The notes under the pieces: generated by a model
The model's input: the letters and a program-made list of their open reading frames with translations, nothing else
Databases searched by the model: none
What the model was told of the DNA's origin: nothing
DNA from: Phycisphaerae bacterium
GTDB taxonomy: Bacteria; Planctomycetota; Phycisphaerae; Phycisphaerales; UBA1924
Direction of reading: 5' to 3'
Assembly (NCBI GenBank): GCA_030432255.1
Contig: JAUIHS010000011.1
Coordinates: 81,332-145,331, forward strand
DNA: 64,000 nucleotides
Position numbers and translations under genes: made by a program
Shown here: positions 8,001-15,778 of the stretch, piece by piece
Layout: every line of letters begins with the position of its first letter
Position numbering within the stretch: position 1 is the stretch's first letter

Positions 8001-10985
8001 AAGACGACGAGCCTGACAATCAGCGCGGATGCGACGGTCGAGCTGCTCTCAACCAACTTTGCGCCGGGTCAGTTGATGAACGATGGCGTGCTGCAGATTT
8101 CGAATGATGACCTGCTGCTGACGCAGGATGTCACCAACAACGGTGTGATTCAGTTCGATACCGACACCGGCTCGGAGGACATCTTTGCTGAGCGAAGCAT
8201 CGATGTCACCGGGACGGGGACGATTCTCTATCCGGATGTCTCCTCCACGTCGACTTCGCTCCACACGTTCAACGTGCCCAACCTCGGGGACCTGAGGATC
8301 GGACCCGACCAGCTTGTTCGCGGTGGCCCCGGCGAGTTCCGGGGCGGATCCTCTTTCCCCACGGACGTCATCAACGACGGCGAGATCCGTGCCGAGCATC
8401 CCGGTAAGCGCATTCGCTTCAACGATCTGACAACCAGCAATGTCATGCGCGTGACCAACAACGGGCTGATGCACGCGACGACCGGTGGCGAGTTCGAGTT
8501 CGATGATATCTGGGGCATCGTCAACAATGGCACGCTCATGTGCGATGCGGGTTCTGTGATCACATTCACGACCACGACGACGGACATCGGGGGCACGGTG
8601 ATCGTTGATGGACTCATGGAAGCAACAAACAGCCTGACCTTCGACGGCGCTGTCGGGAGTGGTGGCGGCACGCTGGACGTGACCAACAGTCTGACGCTTT
8701 CAGGCGATGCAGACATCGAGTTCGGTCGTATTGAGTCGCCCCAGTCACTGATCGTCAACAACGGATCGACGCTGAATATCCGAGACGAGTTTGCCTACAG
8801 CATCACTTCCGAGGTGCTCTTCAACTTCAACAGTTCGGGCGCCCTGCGCATGACCGGCGGCTCGGGACTCGATCCGTGTGACCCCGGCATGCCTGCGACA
8901 CTCGAAGTGGCGGGCGAGGACGAAGGGGATGTCGGATCCGGCTTCACGAGCAATTTCGAGATCGAACGACTCATCATCGCGCCCGGCGCCAACGTCATGC
9001 TCGTGGACAACATCAACAACGGCAATCGGGATGGAGCCGCGGGCAGCGCAGAGGCCCTGTATGTCGATGAACTCATCTTCGAGGACACGACCGGGCGCAT
9101 CATCCTCAATGGCCTGCACCTGTACTACAACTCGATCACTGGTGCCGCGGGGCAACTCGAAGCAGGTGATGACTGCAACACGAACGGGCAGCTTGATGCC
9201 TGTGACATCGGCATGGGTGTCAGCCTCGACTGCAATGCCAACGGCATCCCGGATGAATGTGACATCGCCAGCGGATTCAGCCCCGATTGCGACATGAATG
9301 GTGTTCCGGATGAGTGTGAACTTGGTATCGACTGCAACACGAACGGTGTGCCGGATGACTGCGATATCGCAATCGGAAGCAGCCTCGATCTCAACGGCAA
9401 CAGCATTCCGGACGAGTGCGAGAACGACTGCAATTCGAACGGCACGCCGGACGACGTGGACATCCTTGTCGGGAACAGCGAGGACTGTGATCTCAACGGT
9501 ATTCCCGATGAATGCCAGGGTGGCTTCATGTTGTTCACGTGGATCGGTTCCGACGGTGGGAACTGGGCCTTCCAGCCCAACTGGTCCCCGCTCGGGCCGC
9601 CTCTCGGCGATGCCGTGCTCGATAACCCCATGCCCGGCGCGATGACCACTCTGATCCAGTCCCCCACCGCCGCCAGCGTCTGCAGCCTGAACCTGAGTTC
9701 CACCGGCGGCGGCCATGCACTGGAAGTGCGAAGTGGCGCCTCGCTCTTTGCCGAGGCGTTCGCCATCGGTTCCGGTGGCACACTGAAGCCGACGGGTGGT
9801 GACCTCGACGGCGCCACCATCAACATCGCTATAGGAGGCGCCGTCGATGGCTACGGCGAGATCCTCAACGATGTCATCAACAACGGCATGGTCGCCAGTC
9901 AGACGGGTCAGACACTGCGCCTTGCCGGATCGCTTGTCCTGAACAACGCCAATGGTGTCATCGACGTGGCGGCGGGATCAGTGCTGGATGTGGCCGCGGC
10001 GACCGTGGTACATAACGGCACACTCCGCGTCCATGCCAACGGGACCGCGGGGATTGATGCGGGGCTGAACGCGACCAGCGGCGCGATGGTCGAACTGCTC
10101 GGTGGCACCCTTGCCACCCCCACCATTCAGAACGATTCCATCTCGACTGTCACCGGCTTCGGGGTCCTTGATACACCAGCCTTCGCCAATGACGGCCAGT
10201 GGATCGTGATCGATGACTCCCAGGCGACCGGCGACGTGACCAACGAAGGCACCATCACCGTGCAGTCCGGAACGCTCCTCATCGTCGGGTCACTGACAGG
10301 CGCAGGCAGTGTCATCGGTGACGTCAGCAGTCGCGGCGGCCCCGCACCTCACGGCCTCTTCGTCGCCGGTGACATCGCACCTTCCGCGGGCGCGGTGCTG
10401 CATCTGCCGGACGCCGGGGCACGACTTGCCGTCGGTGGTCATCTTGACCTGGTATCAACGGACTTCAATGACATTGACCTGGAGACGGCCGCGGTCCAGA
10501 TGGCAGGCCTGTCCACGCAGACACTTGAGGCCATGAGCGTCGACATCGGCGCGACGGATGATGGGCTGATGCGGGCTGCCGGTCACTTCCCCATCGGAGC
10601 GCTCCGCATCGGTCCGACTCTCACCACCGTGACGATTGTCGATGCGCGTGACAACGACGGCATGGGCCAGGGTGTGTGTGAGGCCGTGTATGTGGGTACG
10701 CTCACGATCGACGCGGGCGCAACGCTCAACAACGATGCATGCCCGGTTTACTACCAGGCGCTCGTACAGAACGGAACAGTGTCAAACCCCGCCAATCTCA
10801 TCCGTATTGCACCGGCGTGCCCGGGTGACGCAAACGCCTCAGGCACCGTCGACTTCACCGACCTGAACATCGTGCTCGTCAACTGGGCGACAGCAGGTCC
10901 TGATGGTGACCTCGACGGCAACGGTTCAGTGGACTTCTCCGATCTGAATGAGGTCCTCGCCAACTGGGGCACGATGTGTCCGTGA
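5034..10985 (+). CDS. giant secreted repeat protein with dockerin-like C-terminal tail
   Basis: This 1983-residue protein has a signal peptide (residues 1-22, ending GFAQ). The GTG start is supported by GGAGG 7 nt upstream. Three tandem repeats of about 454 residues follow, each opening with a W-C-x3-G-x-W...C-W pattern and filled with N-N-G-x-I turns typical of beta-helix surface proteins. Residues about 1378-1495 are an Asp/Asn/Cys-rich run of DxNxNGxPDxC units that should bind calcium. A fourth, divergent beta-helical segment opens with W-x-G-x-D-G-G-N-W. The tail (nt 10818-10985) has two EF-hand-like loops, DFTDLN and DFSDLN, between two cysteines. A TACACT box at 4999-5004 may be its -10. 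The role is probably surface or matrix structure; no catalytic motif was seen. The repeats are strikingly similar at the amino-acid level near their ends (GGNAEALYVGTVEFLDGAG). Confidence 0.88.
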   Translation: MSEQKVLSLLALCALCSSPGFAQTIVTSNWTCTTGDWGISGCWDVLGGTDTEPDNSASFLYDVTLPTTGGAYTISVTSSSISCRKLDVEPLVTLRLDSTNFAPGILTNLGVIEVRNDDLYFDDDIINDGNITFDPDVGSETIEVREPSLVIGGTGSLTFPDVPGGSTSTHRLLLPNLETTTNDVGHLIHGGPGQIRGGNNFPTDLINDGTIRADTPGMTLEVTDFASGNVLRVINGGELAATSGARLEFDDIAEIINNGIITCDAASEIFLNATTTDLSGTLLIDGLLNSNTNLTIDGASGIGAGELYVTGDLTFAGGTSAEFGTVNHNSGGLMIENGAALTFNARYTHTLTSESAYDLLPGSMVVAVGGTAAAPNDYLNFSSFEVAGRDVGDIASGYTSNFNVPHLVIGPGAKVNLFDAVNNGNRGGSGGNAEALYVGTVEFLDGAGRINLNGHHLYYSNLIGSAGQIVDNGGGSGKGFTPTWTCGSGSWSTTECWSGLAGADIFPDNSDFIGYDVILPAGSPYDVMVDVGAGSVEVTSMSISSDATLTLLSTNFSPNLLINDGIVEINSDELILSQSIINNGTIEFDLDTSTESISLERSLSILGTGSIVFPNISSSAPQHSIDVPNGGTLTIGPDQTVSGGPGGIGGGTSSTTDVVVEGTVLANTPGKSIEFADDDSDNLLEVTNDGLIRAENGGIVTFDDIAAIHNNSEISCDAASFIVLSTTIADLGGTLMIDGRLEADSALTLVGATGMGSGVLSTTAQTNFTGATDVSFGVVDHNDAGIMVEAGSMVTVTEAYTHSLTSESSFEFKAGSALLVTGGAAAMPTEYEDFASIEIAGRDDGDTAGGYTSNFDLPHLIIGSGAKVNLFDAVDNGNRGGAGGNAEALYVGTVEFLDGAGLINLNGHHLYYGSLVGSPGQIIDNGGGSGKSFSPAWTCSTGTWSTTGCWSALSPGDLFPSNSDFLAYDVLLGAGTPYTVIVDLNSGSVKTTSLTISADATVELLSTNFAPGQLMNDGVLQISNDDLLLTQDVTNNGVIQFDTDTGSEDIFAERSIDVTGTGTILYPDVSSTSTSLHTFNVPNLGDLRIGPDQLVRGGPGEFRGGSSFPTDVINDGEIRAEHPGKRIRFNDLTTSNVMRVTNNGLMHATTGGEFEFDDIWGIVNNGTLMCDAGSVITFTTTTTDIGGTVIVDGLMEATNSLTFDGAVGSGGGTLDVTNSLTLSGDADIEFGRIESPQSLIVNNGSTLNIRDEFAYSITSEVLFNFNSSGALRMTGGSGLDPCDPGMPATLEVAGEDEGDVGSGFTSNFEIERLIIAPGANVMLVDNINNGNRDGAAGSAEALYVDELIFEDTTGRIILNGLHLYYNSITGAAGQLEAGDDCNTNGQLDACDIGMGVSLDCNANGIPDECDIASGFSPDCDMNGVPDECELGIDCNTNGVPDDCDIAIGSSLDLNGNSIPDECENDCNSNGTPDDVDILVGNSEDCDLNGIPDECQGGFMLFTWIGSDGGNWAFQPNWSPLGPPLGDAVLDNPMPGAMTTLIQSPTAASVCSLNLSSTGGGHALEVRSGASLFAEAFAIGSGGTLKPTGGDLDGATINIAIGGAVDGYGEILNDVINNGMVASQTGQTLRLAGSLVLNNANGVIDVAAGSVLDVAAATVVHNGTLRVHANGTAGIDAGLNATSGAMVELLGGTLATPTIQNDSISTVTGFGVLDTPAFANDGQWIVIDDSQATGDVTNEGTITVQSGTLLIVGSLTGAGSVIGDVSSRGGPAPHGLFVAGDIAPSAGAVLHLPDAGARLAVGGHLDLVSTDFNDIDLETAAVQMAGLSTQTLEAMSVDIGATDDGLMRAAGHFPIGALRIGPTLTTVTIVDARDNDGMGQGVCEAVYVGTLTIDAGATLNNDACPVYYQALVQNGTVSNPANLIRIAPACPGDANASGTVDFTDLNIVLVNWATAGPDGDLDGNGSVDFSDLNEVLANWGTMCP
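5118..6479 (+). repeat. in-frame tandem repeat copy 1 (454 codons)
   Basis: This is the first of three consecutive protein-coding repeats, beginning at the codon before WTC. The shared closing segment NGHHLYYSNLIG is followed by DNGGGSGK. Confidence 0.8.
6480..7838 (+). repeat. in-frame tandem repeat copy 2 (453 codons)
   Basis: The second copy starts at TWTCGSGSWSTTECW. Its last 70 codons are nearly identical in protein to copy 1 (NLFDAVDNGNRGG...NLNGHHLYYGSL). Confidence 0.8.
7839..9164 (+). repeat. in-frame tandem repeat copy 3 (about 442 codons)
   Basis: The third copy starts at AWTCSTGTWSTTGCW and is the most diverged of the three. It has CDPGMP in place of the first two copies' sequence near its end, then runs into the calcium-binding repeats. 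Confidence 0.75.
9165..9520 (+). repeat. DxNxNGxPDxC calcium-binding repeat tract
   Basis: About eight short units of the form D-C/L-N-x-N-G-x-x-D-x-C-D-I encode a thrombospondin-type-3-like acidic tract between copy 3 and the last beta-helix segment. Confidence 0.7.
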
Positions 10986-11020
10986 TTGGGGTGATCCCGG
11001 CGTGGAGATGAATGCCTGAC

Positions 11021-11872
11021 TCACCCCTTCACTGCGCCCGCTGTCAGCCCGGAGATGAAGTCGCGTTGCAGCATCAGGAAGAGGAGCATGACGGGGAGGA
11101 TCGAGATCAGGGTGCCGGCCATCTGGAGCCCGTAGTCCTGGTAATACAGGCCCTTGAGGTTGCCCACAGCAACCGCGAGTGGGAAGCGATCGACATCCTG
11201 AAGCATCACCTGCGGCCCGATGAAGTTGTTCCACGACCACAGGAATGTGATCAGCAGGAACGCGCCGATCATCGGACGCAGCAGCGGCAGTGCCATGGTG
11301 AAGAAGATACGGAACTCGCCGCAACCATCGATCCGTGCCGCCTCGAGCAACTGTGACGGGACCGATGAGAGTGTCGCCTGGCGGAAGAGGAAAACGCCGA
11401 AGGCCGGGGCCGCCGCGGGCAGGATGAGTGCGTGATACGTATCGATCAGGCCGAGGTCGTACATGAGCTGGTACGTCGGTGCCAGCAGCAGCGGCGCCGG
11501 AACGATCAGCATCGCAAGCACCACGAAAAGCGCGAAGCCGCGTCCGCGGAACTGGAACCGGGCCAGTGCGTATCCGGCCATGGCCGCGAAGAGCGTTGCG
11601 ATCACGCTGGTGACGGAGGAGAGAAAGATGGAATTGAGGATGGCGCGTCCGAAGCCGAGTTCGAAGAGCAGCTTGTGATAGTGCGTGAATGTCAGCTGAC
11701 TCCACGCGATGTTCTCGTCGGCATCGACAGGCAGGAAGTACGTGTCGAAGAAGCCGGCGTTGGTGCGGAAGGATGATGTGAACATCCACAGGAACGGGAG
11801 GAACGTGATCACGGCCCCGACACCGAGTGTGACGTAGATGCACGTCATCATGATGGCGTGGCGATGCTTCAT
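11021..11872 (-). CDS. sugar ABC transporter permease (MalG/UgpE type)
   Basis: This 283-residue inner-membrane protein has six predicted helices (the first is IYVTLGVGAVITFLPFLWMF) and a C-terminal EAA loop, EAARIDGCGEFRIFFTMALP, which docks the ATPase subunit. Length and motif fit the second permease of carbohydrate importers (CUT1 class). It is last in a three-gene operon and overlaps the upstream permease by 4 nt (ATGA), so the two are translationally coupled. No ATPase gene is present; CUT1 systems often borrow a shared MsiK-type ATPase encoded elsewhere, which is inferred here. Confidence 0.93.
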   Translation of the reverse strand: MKHRHAIMMTCIYVTLGVGAVITFLPFLWMFTSSFRTNAGFFDTYFLPVDADENIAWSQLTFTHYHKLLFELGFGRAILNSIFLSSVTSVIATLFAAMAGYALARFQFRGRGFALFVVLAMLIVPAPLLLAPTYQLMYDLGLIDTYHALILPAAAPAFGVFLFRQATLSSVPSQLLEAARIDGCGEFRIFFTMALPLLRPMIGAFLLITFLWSWNNFIGPQVMLQDVDRFPLAVAVGNLKGLYYQDYGLQMAGTLISILPVMLLFLMLQRDFISGLTAGAVKG

Positions 11873-12825
11873 TCGAGCGTCCCCTCATCGCGGCGGGCCA
11901 GTATGAACTGGAGCAGCGCAAAGGCCATGAGAATGAGAGCGAGGATCCAGCCGATGGCGCTGGCGTATCCGAGATCACCCGTCTCGAAGCCGGACTGGTA
12001 GAGGTACATCACGACCGTCAGCCCACGGTTCTCGTAACCCGGTCCGCCGAACATGAAGAACGGGAGTTCAAAGAGCTGGAAGCTGCCGATGATCGAGAGC
12101 AGCACCACGAAGCTGGCCACGGGACGGATGGCCGGCAGCGTCACGTGCCGGAAGCGGTGGAATGCATTGGCACCGTCCACGGTCGCGGCTTCGAGCAGGT
12201 CCTTGCGGACGTTCTGCAACGCCGCGAGGAAGTACACCATGTTGTAGCCGACGAACATCCACAGGGCGGCCACGATCAGCGCCCACATGGCGTACTTCTC
12301 CAGCCACGGGAAGTTGATGATGTTCGCGGAAGTCAGCCAGGGATCCTTGAAGATCGCGCCCGCGAGGTCATAGAGGAAGAGGCTCTCAAGAACCTGGTCC
12401 GCCATGCGGTTGAGAACGCCACCGGAGCCGCGCTGCAGCAGCAGGCTGAACATCATGGCGACAAACACCATGCCGACAAGGACGGGGCAGAAGAAGATGA
12501 GCCGGAAGAGCGCCCGCCCCTTCAGGTTCGGACGGTTCAGGGCCATGGCCAGCAGCAGTGAGAGCGGCAACTGGATCAGGACCGAGCCGAGCGTGAAGAT
12601 CACGGTGTTCTTCAGTGCGATCCAGAACATCGGGTCGCCTGCAAGGTCGATGAAGTTCTCCAGGCCCACGAACTTTGTGGTGCCCGGACCGAAGGTGCGC
12701 TGGGTGGAGAGCGTGATGGACTGAAACAGCGGCCAGGCCACGAAGACCAGGAAGATCAACGCGAAGGGCGCCAGCATGATGTACGGCGCACGCCGGTCCT
12801 GAAGCGGGCGGGAGGGCGCACTCAT
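11869..12825 (-). CDS. sugar ABC transporter permease (MalF/UgpA type)
   Basis: This 318-residue membrane protein has a first helix at about residues 15-37 (APFALIFLVFVAWPLFQSIT) and an EAA motif near residue 215 (EAATVDGANAFHRFRHVTLP). It is the partner of the MalG-like permease and would form the heterodimeric channel of a CUT1 importer. An insertion between helices 2 and 4 (GSGGVLNRMADQVLESLFLY and following) makes it slightly longer than the usual ~295 residues. It overlaps both neighbours by 4 nt. The substrate cannot be told from the sequence. Confidence 0.93.
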   Translation of the reverse strand: MSAPSRPLQDRRAPYIMLAPFALIFLVFVAWPLFQSITLSTQRTFGPGTTKFVGLENFIDLAGDPMFWIALKNTVIFTLGSVLIQLPLSLLLAMALNRPNLKGRALFRLIFFCPVLVGMVFVAMMFSLLLQRGSGGVLNRMADQVLESLFLYDLAGAIFKDPWLTSANIINFPWLEKYAMWALIVAALWMFVGYNMVYFLAALQNVRKDLLEAATVDGANAFHRFRHVTLPAIRPVASFVVLLSIIGSFQLFELPFFMFGGPGYENRGLTVVMYLYQSGFETGDLGYASAIGWILALILMAFALLQFILARRDEGTLE

Positions 12826-14306
12826 TCAGCATCCTCCTGCTCAGGGGCCAGGAAGACGTTGCGGTTGAGGTGACGCATGACCGCGGCCTGCGCATCGTTC
12901 AGCAGCACCATCGCCCGCTCCTCCAGGGCGGCCCGACCCGGTGGTTCACTCGCGCCACGGGCCCACTCTGCCAGTTGGATCGATGCATCCTGGACGCGCA
13001 GAACCGCAATGCTGAAGTAAGGCGAGTTGGTCCGACTGGGGACCTCCGGTGCGAGGTCGATGTACATCCGGCCCTTCCGCTGCCCGGAGTAGAAGGGATC
13101 CGGCTCGTCGTACATGGGGTTGTCCCAGTGCGAACGAATGGGCGTAATGATGTCACCCGTGCGATACAGCGTTTCCGCCAGTTCCTCGGAGAGGTAGAGC
13201 CGCTGGGCGAGAGCCAGTGCCTGTTCGCGATCCGGTGAACTGCGCGAGATACCCAGCATCGTGCCGCCCCACACGCTCGTGCGACGCCCGCCCGGATCCC
13301 AGGCCGGCAGCGGCATCAGCTTGAGCTTGCCGTGCAACTCGGGGATCTCGCTTCGTATGAGGTAGCACATCCAGTCCGGTGCAAACCACGCAACCACCTC
13401 GCCGCGCTTCTTGACCTGGTTGCCCGCGGCCTGGAAGTCCGGTGCATGAGCCGCGATGGGGTTGGGTCCAGTGCACCACATCGTGATCTGAGCCAGCACG
13501 CGCGCGATCTCAGGGGAGTTGATTGACGGCACGCCCTGCTCATCGAAGTAACGACCGCCGGCTTGCAGCGTCAGCAGTTCGATCTGGTCCCCGTAACCTT
13601 CCTGCAGCGCGAGCAGCCGATGATCCGCCTCGCCATCGCCGTCACGGTCTTCCATGAGCGGCGCCATGATGCGCTCGAAGTCAGACCAGGTCTCGATCAA
13701 GCTGACATCGATCCCCGCCGCTTCCACGATGTCCGCGCGATAGCAGAGCATCACCGGATGGACGTCATGGGGGAGGCCAAAGATGCGGCCGCGGGAAGTC
13801 CACGGTCCGAACGAAGGTGGGTTGATGTCATCGAGGAGGCCCTCATCGCGCAGCCAGTCGGTGAGGTCGACGAATCCGACCTGGTCGAGCGGACCGGCAA
13901 ATGCCTGTCCTGCGATCTTGCGTTCGGCCTCGATGAGATCAGCGACGGGTGTATCCGCGAGGAAGCCGGCAAGCATGCGCTGCTGCAGCGCGGGGGCATT
14001 GAGGATGAGGATGTGCGCATCGGCACCGGCTTCGGCGTGCTCCTCATTCCACCGTTCGATCTCGGGTTCGTACATCAGTGCGTGTGCGCGCGTGAACGTC
14101 CACATCTCGATGGTGGCTTCCTGCCGCCCGGGCAGGATGAGGATGAGAGCCGTGGACAGGACAGCGAGAGCCAGGATGACCCAGGCGCCGGGGGAGAGGG
14201 CGGTCGCAGCGCTGATCCAGCCCGCTCCCAGTTCCGCATCCGGATCGCTCGTTGTGGCAGTCCCGTTGGGACCGTGCCGCGGCGGGTTGTCCGGCTGCTC
14301 TGCCAT
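12822..14306 (-). CDS. membrane-anchored solute-binding protein of the sugar ABC importer
   Basis: This 494-residue extracytoplasmic binding protein of the MalE/UgpB type captures sugar for the two downstream permeases. Instead of a lipobox it has about 35 cytoplasmic residues and one transmembrane segment (AWVILALAVLSTALILILPG). The binding-protein fold follows (TIEMWTFTRAHALMYEPEIE), with GLPHDVHPVMLCYRAD and VWGGTMLGI characteristic of the family. The frame allows a TTG start at 14327; the ATG is chosen because GGGAG lies 12 nt upstream and the extra seven residues look spurious. It overlaps the MalF-like gene by 4 nt and is the promoter-proximal gene of the operon. Confidence 0.9.
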   Translation of the reverse strand: MAEQPDNPPRHGPNGTATTSDPDAELGAGWISAATALSPGAWVILALAVLSTALILILPGRQEATIEMWTFTRAHALMYEPEIERWNEEHAEAGADAHILILNAPALQQRMLAGFLADTPVADLIEAERKIAGQAFAGPLDQVGFVDLTDWLRDEGLLDDINPPSFGPWTSRGRIFGLPHDVHPVMLCYRADIVEAAGIDVSLIETWSDFERIMAPLMEDRDGDGEADHRLLALQEGYGDQIELLTLQAGGRYFDEQGVPSINSPEIARVLAQITMWCTGPNPIAAHAPDFQAAGNQVKKRGEVVAWFAPDWMCYLIRSEIPELHGKLKLMPLPAWDPGGRRTSVWGGTMLGISRSSPDREQALALAQRLYLSEELAETLYRTGDIITPIRSHWDNPMYDEPDPFYSGQRKGRMYIDLAPEVPSRTNSPYFSIAVLRVQDASIQLAEWARGASEPPGRAALEERAMVLLNDAQAAVMRHLNRNVFLAPEQEDAE

Positions 14307-14360
14307 GTGTGTCAAAGTCTCCCGCAACGTCCGACTCCGGGCAAACCGCAGGTGTCGGCT

Positions 14361-14373
14361 TGTAACTGTTACA
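14361..14373 (-). promoter_or_regulatory. LacI-type operator upstream of the ABC operon
   Basis: TGTAACTGTTACA is a perfect inverted repeat (6-bp arms, 1-nt centre). It is close to the TGTAAnCGnTTACA class of sites bound by LacI/GalR-family sugar repressors. It begins at the end of the -10 box and covers the predicted transcription start, where a bound repressor would block transcription. No LacI-family gene is in the window. Confidence 0.65.
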
Positions 14374-14401
14374 GGCTAATGGGGCATGTCAGGGGTGTCA
14401 A
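14373..14401 (-). promoter_or_regulatory. promoter of the sugar ABC operon
   Basis: On the minus strand a perfect -35 TTGACA (14401-14396), a 17-nt spacer and TAGCCT (14378-14373) precede the binding-protein gene. The leader is about 60 nt. The -10 is weak, but spacing and the overlapping operator support it. Confidence 0.6.
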
Positions 14402-14601
14402 TCCGCAAGTTTCGGAGGTGATGGGGGATATTGCCGGTGGAGCAGTTTTACCAAAAGTGCCGATATCAAGGGATTTAGGGCCCAGCGGGCTGATCACACA
14501 AATCTTTGAATCGTGCTTTCCCTCAACCATGTATCAAGTTACACTCTTGAGTGAGGGGGAATGTTCAGATCTGTTGAACCGAGACTCGGAGGCATTCCAC
14601 A

Positions 14602-15546
14602 ATGCAGAACTCTGTGCGTCGACAAGGCTTCACACTCATCGAACTCCTGGTGGTGATCGCGATCATCGCGATCCTGATCGGGATTCTGCTGCCGGCCCTC
14701 GGCCGGGCCCGCGATGCGGGTCGTAACATCCAGTGCACCAACAACCTCCGTCAGAACATCATCTCGCTGACTGCATATGCGAGCGATTACGACGGCAAGT
14801 ACCCGCCGGCACTCGAAGCGGCGCCGGATCCCGCGACCGGTAAGTTCTCCATGCACTGGTACGACGAACAGCGGATCGGCAAGTACCTGCCGCAGTTCGA
14901 TGCCTCCAACCTCGTGCCCTCCAATGTGCGGAACAACACGGTCGGTGGCGGTTCGCTCGAATGCCCCAACCACGTGCTCGGTGGCCGCTCGTACACCATG
15001 AACTTCTGGGCGACTTCCGCCGCGTCCTGGCAGTACACGGGTGTTGGTACTCAGATCGAAGCGTGGAGACCCGGCAAGAATCGGAACGACCCATCCGAGG
15101 GCGATCGTGGCCGCGCGTTCGGCCTTGACTGCCCCAGCGCAGCGGCGACCATCCTGATGGCCGAAGCCTGGGGCCTCTTCCCGAGTGAGGATGAGACGCT
15201 GGATCCGCGCTGGTTCACCATCGCCCACATCGGTCAGCTCGGAAAGCCGGGTGAGCGTTTCGGTGGTGGCATGGGCATCCCTGAGTTTGCGTTCCCCGGT
15301 TTCTGGCCGGATCGCGCTCCCGAACTCCTCGGCGTTGAGCGAGCGGACCTGAAGACCTACATCCCCTTCTACCGCCACCCCTCCGTTGCCAAGGATCCGC
15401 TGACTCGCAATGGCGATGCCAACTTCGGCTTCGTCGACGGTCACGTCACCGGCTACTCGCCGCAGGACCTCGTGGATGACAACACCGGCAAGAGCTCACT
15501 CCAGATCCTCTGGTCCCCCGATGACCGGAAGATCGAAGACGACTGA
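14602..15546 (+). CDS. prepilin-type, DUF1559/T2SS-G-like secreted protein
   Basis: This 314-residue protein has a class III prepilin leader: [20 protein letters not shown], cleaved after Gly, with Glu at +5 and a long hydrophobic helix. The body continues with [18 protein letters not shown] and ends with a NFGFVDGHV motif, the H-x-D-G signature of the pilin-like families that are greatly expanded in planctomycetes (DUF1559 and relatives). Such proteins are processed by a prepilin peptidase and assembled into, or exported by, a type II/IV-pilus-like machine; the specific role is unknown. A clear GGAGG lies 9 nt before the ATG. A weak -10 candidate, TACACT, sits at 14540-14545. It is divergent from the sugar importer, so a shared regulatory region is possible, and is followed by a strong terminator. 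Confidence 0.9.
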   Translation: MQNSVRRQGFTLIELLVVIAIIAILIGILLPALGRARDAGRNIQCTNNLRQNIISLTAYASDYDGKYPPALEAAPDPATGKFSMHWYDEQRIGKYLPQFDASNLVPSNVRNNTVGGGSLECPNHVLGGRSYTMNFWATSAASWQYTGVGTQIEAWRPGKNRNDPSEGDRGRAFGLDCPSAAATILMAEAWGLFPSEDETLDPRWFTIAHIGQLGKPGERFGGGMGIPEFAFPGFWPDRAPELLGVERADLKTYIPFYRHPSVAKDPLTRNGDANFGFVDGHVTGYSPQDLVDDNTGKSSLQILWSPDDRKIEDD

Positions 15547-15574
15547 GCCACGCCAACAACCGAGCCATCACACA

Positions 15575-15603
15575 GGGTGCCAGCAAGGCACCCTTTTTCT
15601 TTG
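15575..15603 (+). terminator. rho-independent terminator
   Basis: GGGTGCC-AGCAA-GGCACCC is a perfect 7-bp stem with a 5-nt loop, followed immediately by TTTTTCTTT. It ends the pilin-like transcript. Confidence 0.92.
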
Positions 15604-15634
15604 TCACTGGTCCCCGGACTCTTCTTCCCCGGAT

Positions 15635-15778
15635 TCAATCGTCATCGCGGAACAGGATCCGGTACTTCGGTGTCTCCACATCGTCGAACTGCCCACGCCG
15701 AACCGCCCAGATGAACCCGACAATGCCACCGATCGTCATCAGGATGGCCAGCGGAAGGAGGATGTAGATCACCGCCAT
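15635..15778 (-). CDS. ccoS: cbb3 oxidase assembly protein CcoS
   Basis: This 47-residue single-helix protein (MAVIYILLPLAILMTIGGIV, then FIWAVRRGQFDD) has the length, N-terminal helix and G-Q-F-D-D motif of CcoS/FixS, which is needed for cofactor insertion into cbb3 oxidase. The frame is open upstream to 15880, but the family start is this ATG, inside the end of ccoI (10-nt overlap). It is the last gene of the cbb3 operon. Confidence 0.92.
   Translation of the reverse strand: MAVIYILLPLAILMTIGGIVGFIWAVRRGQFDDVETPKYRILFRDDD

Noticed and set aside
5034..10985. Autotransporter (type V secretion) assignment for the giant protein
   Set aside because: The beta-helix turns are similar, but the C terminus is a dockerin-like tail and not an outer-membrane beta-barrel.
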